Origin: Macrotis lagotis
Lineage: Eukaryota > Chordata > Mammalia > Peramelemorphia > Peramelidae
Length of the DNA: 64,000 nt
Reading direction: 5' to 3'
Assembly: GCF_037893015.1 (NCBI RefSeq)
Contig: NC_133666.1
Span: forward strand, 463,874,867-463,938,866
In this document: positions 63,517 through 64,000 of the stretch, in pieces
Layout of the letters: every line of letters begins with the position of its first letter
Position numbering within the stretch: position 1 is the stretch's first letter
Notes under the pieces: model-generated
Told to the model about the DNA's origin: nothing
What the model saw: the letters and a program-made list of their open reading frames with translations, nothing else
Database searches by the model: none
Translations under genes and position numbers: made by a program

Positions 63517-64000
63517 TGTAGCTGCTGGTTACTTGAGTTTGGTTCTGCCTATGACGAATCATTATTCAGACTCAGGAAAGCAAGGGTGGAAATAAAACTA
63601 AAATTTATTTAAAGGGTTACAAGACATAGGGAGAGAGAGAGAGAGACAGAGGGCTAAAAGAACAGCCAAGCAGCATTGGTGGGGTCACAGGTTGGTAAAG
63701 AAAACTGGCCCTGAGCTCTAGTCCAATCCAGGTTTTTATATCTTGCCTCTCATCCAGAGGGCAAAAGGTTCACTCCCTTTCTCTTACTGGACCAGGAATT
63801 AGGTAAAGACTAAGGAGATCAAGGATGCAAATTTTACATTAAACAATGGATCAATGGTAATGGAGATCTCCATCCAATTTGAACAGCCTTTAAGATTACA
63901 AATTATTTCTGTTACAATCATAATTGTCTACTTCAAGTCAATTTACATCTCAAGAGTAGGTGGTAGTCAGTCAACCCCACCCAATTTCTACATTGCTCTC
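63517..64000 (-). mobile_element. Probable endogenous retroviral-type LTR, partial
   Basis: On the minus strand the order is promoter then polyadenylation signal: TATAAAAA at about 63,741-63,734, then CTTGTAACCC and AATAAA at 63,609-63,604, then about 90 bp to a CA end at 63,517 (TG on the plus strand). That spacing fits U3-R-U5. The 5' side runs off the window. No internal coding sequence is present here. Family not identified. Confidence 0.5.

Overview
The window looks like intergenic or intronic DNA from a marsupial nuclear genome. It is AT-rich and built almost entirely of transposable elements. The assignment rests on: many copies of a marsupial-type tRNA-derived SINE (short type, starting GGGGCAGCTAGGTGGC and ending CCTTGCAAAAA); a longer relative that adds a TCAGTTTCCTCATCTGTAAA / CTTTGCCAAGAAAACCCCAAA half (long type); marsupial-type LINE-1 3' ends; L2 and MIR; and an RTE-tailed SINE. 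The species cannot be fixed by eye. SINE and LINE family names are given from memory of consensus sequences, not from a database search.

Layout. 1-19,560 is a mosaic of SINE, MIR, L2 and old L1 3' ends, with microsatellites. At 19,567-19,972 a minisatellite of about 44-bp units lies 0.5 kb before the only strong gene-associated signal, a CpG island at about 20,440-21,385. The island has open frames on both strands but no gene I can name. At 22,169-23,829 lies a dead pogo/Tigger DNA transposon with long inverted ends, followed by L2 carrying a 301-bp TA-flanked MITE (24,956-25,256). 26-36 kb is again L2, L1, MIR and SINE. At 36,604-37,490 lies a second, Kanga-like, DNA transposon that keeps only the DNA-binding part of its transposase. 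39.6-42 kb is a decayed sense-strand L1 ORF2. At 43,684 there is a run of 40 G.

The most informative region is 46-57.3 kb, a stack of nested retrotransposons. An old plus-strand L1 was split by a minus-strand composite (48,847-55,380). The composite joins about 0.5 kb of L1 3' end directly to the 3' tail of a complete ORF1-only, half-L1 (HAL1-like) element, all inside one target-site duplication. This is best read as a template-switch product. A second complete HAL1-like element (49,203-52,424), with its own 15-bp duplication, then inserted into the L1 part.

60,264-60,936 is a processed pseudogene of ribosomal protein L12 (minus strand), split by a SINE with a 13-bp duplication. The window ends in what appears to be part of a retroviral-type LTR.

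I found no intact host protein-coding gene, no functional tRNA or rRNA gene and no CRISPR array. Most long open frames are chance products of GC-rich DNA, simple repeats or antisense retrotransposon sequence.
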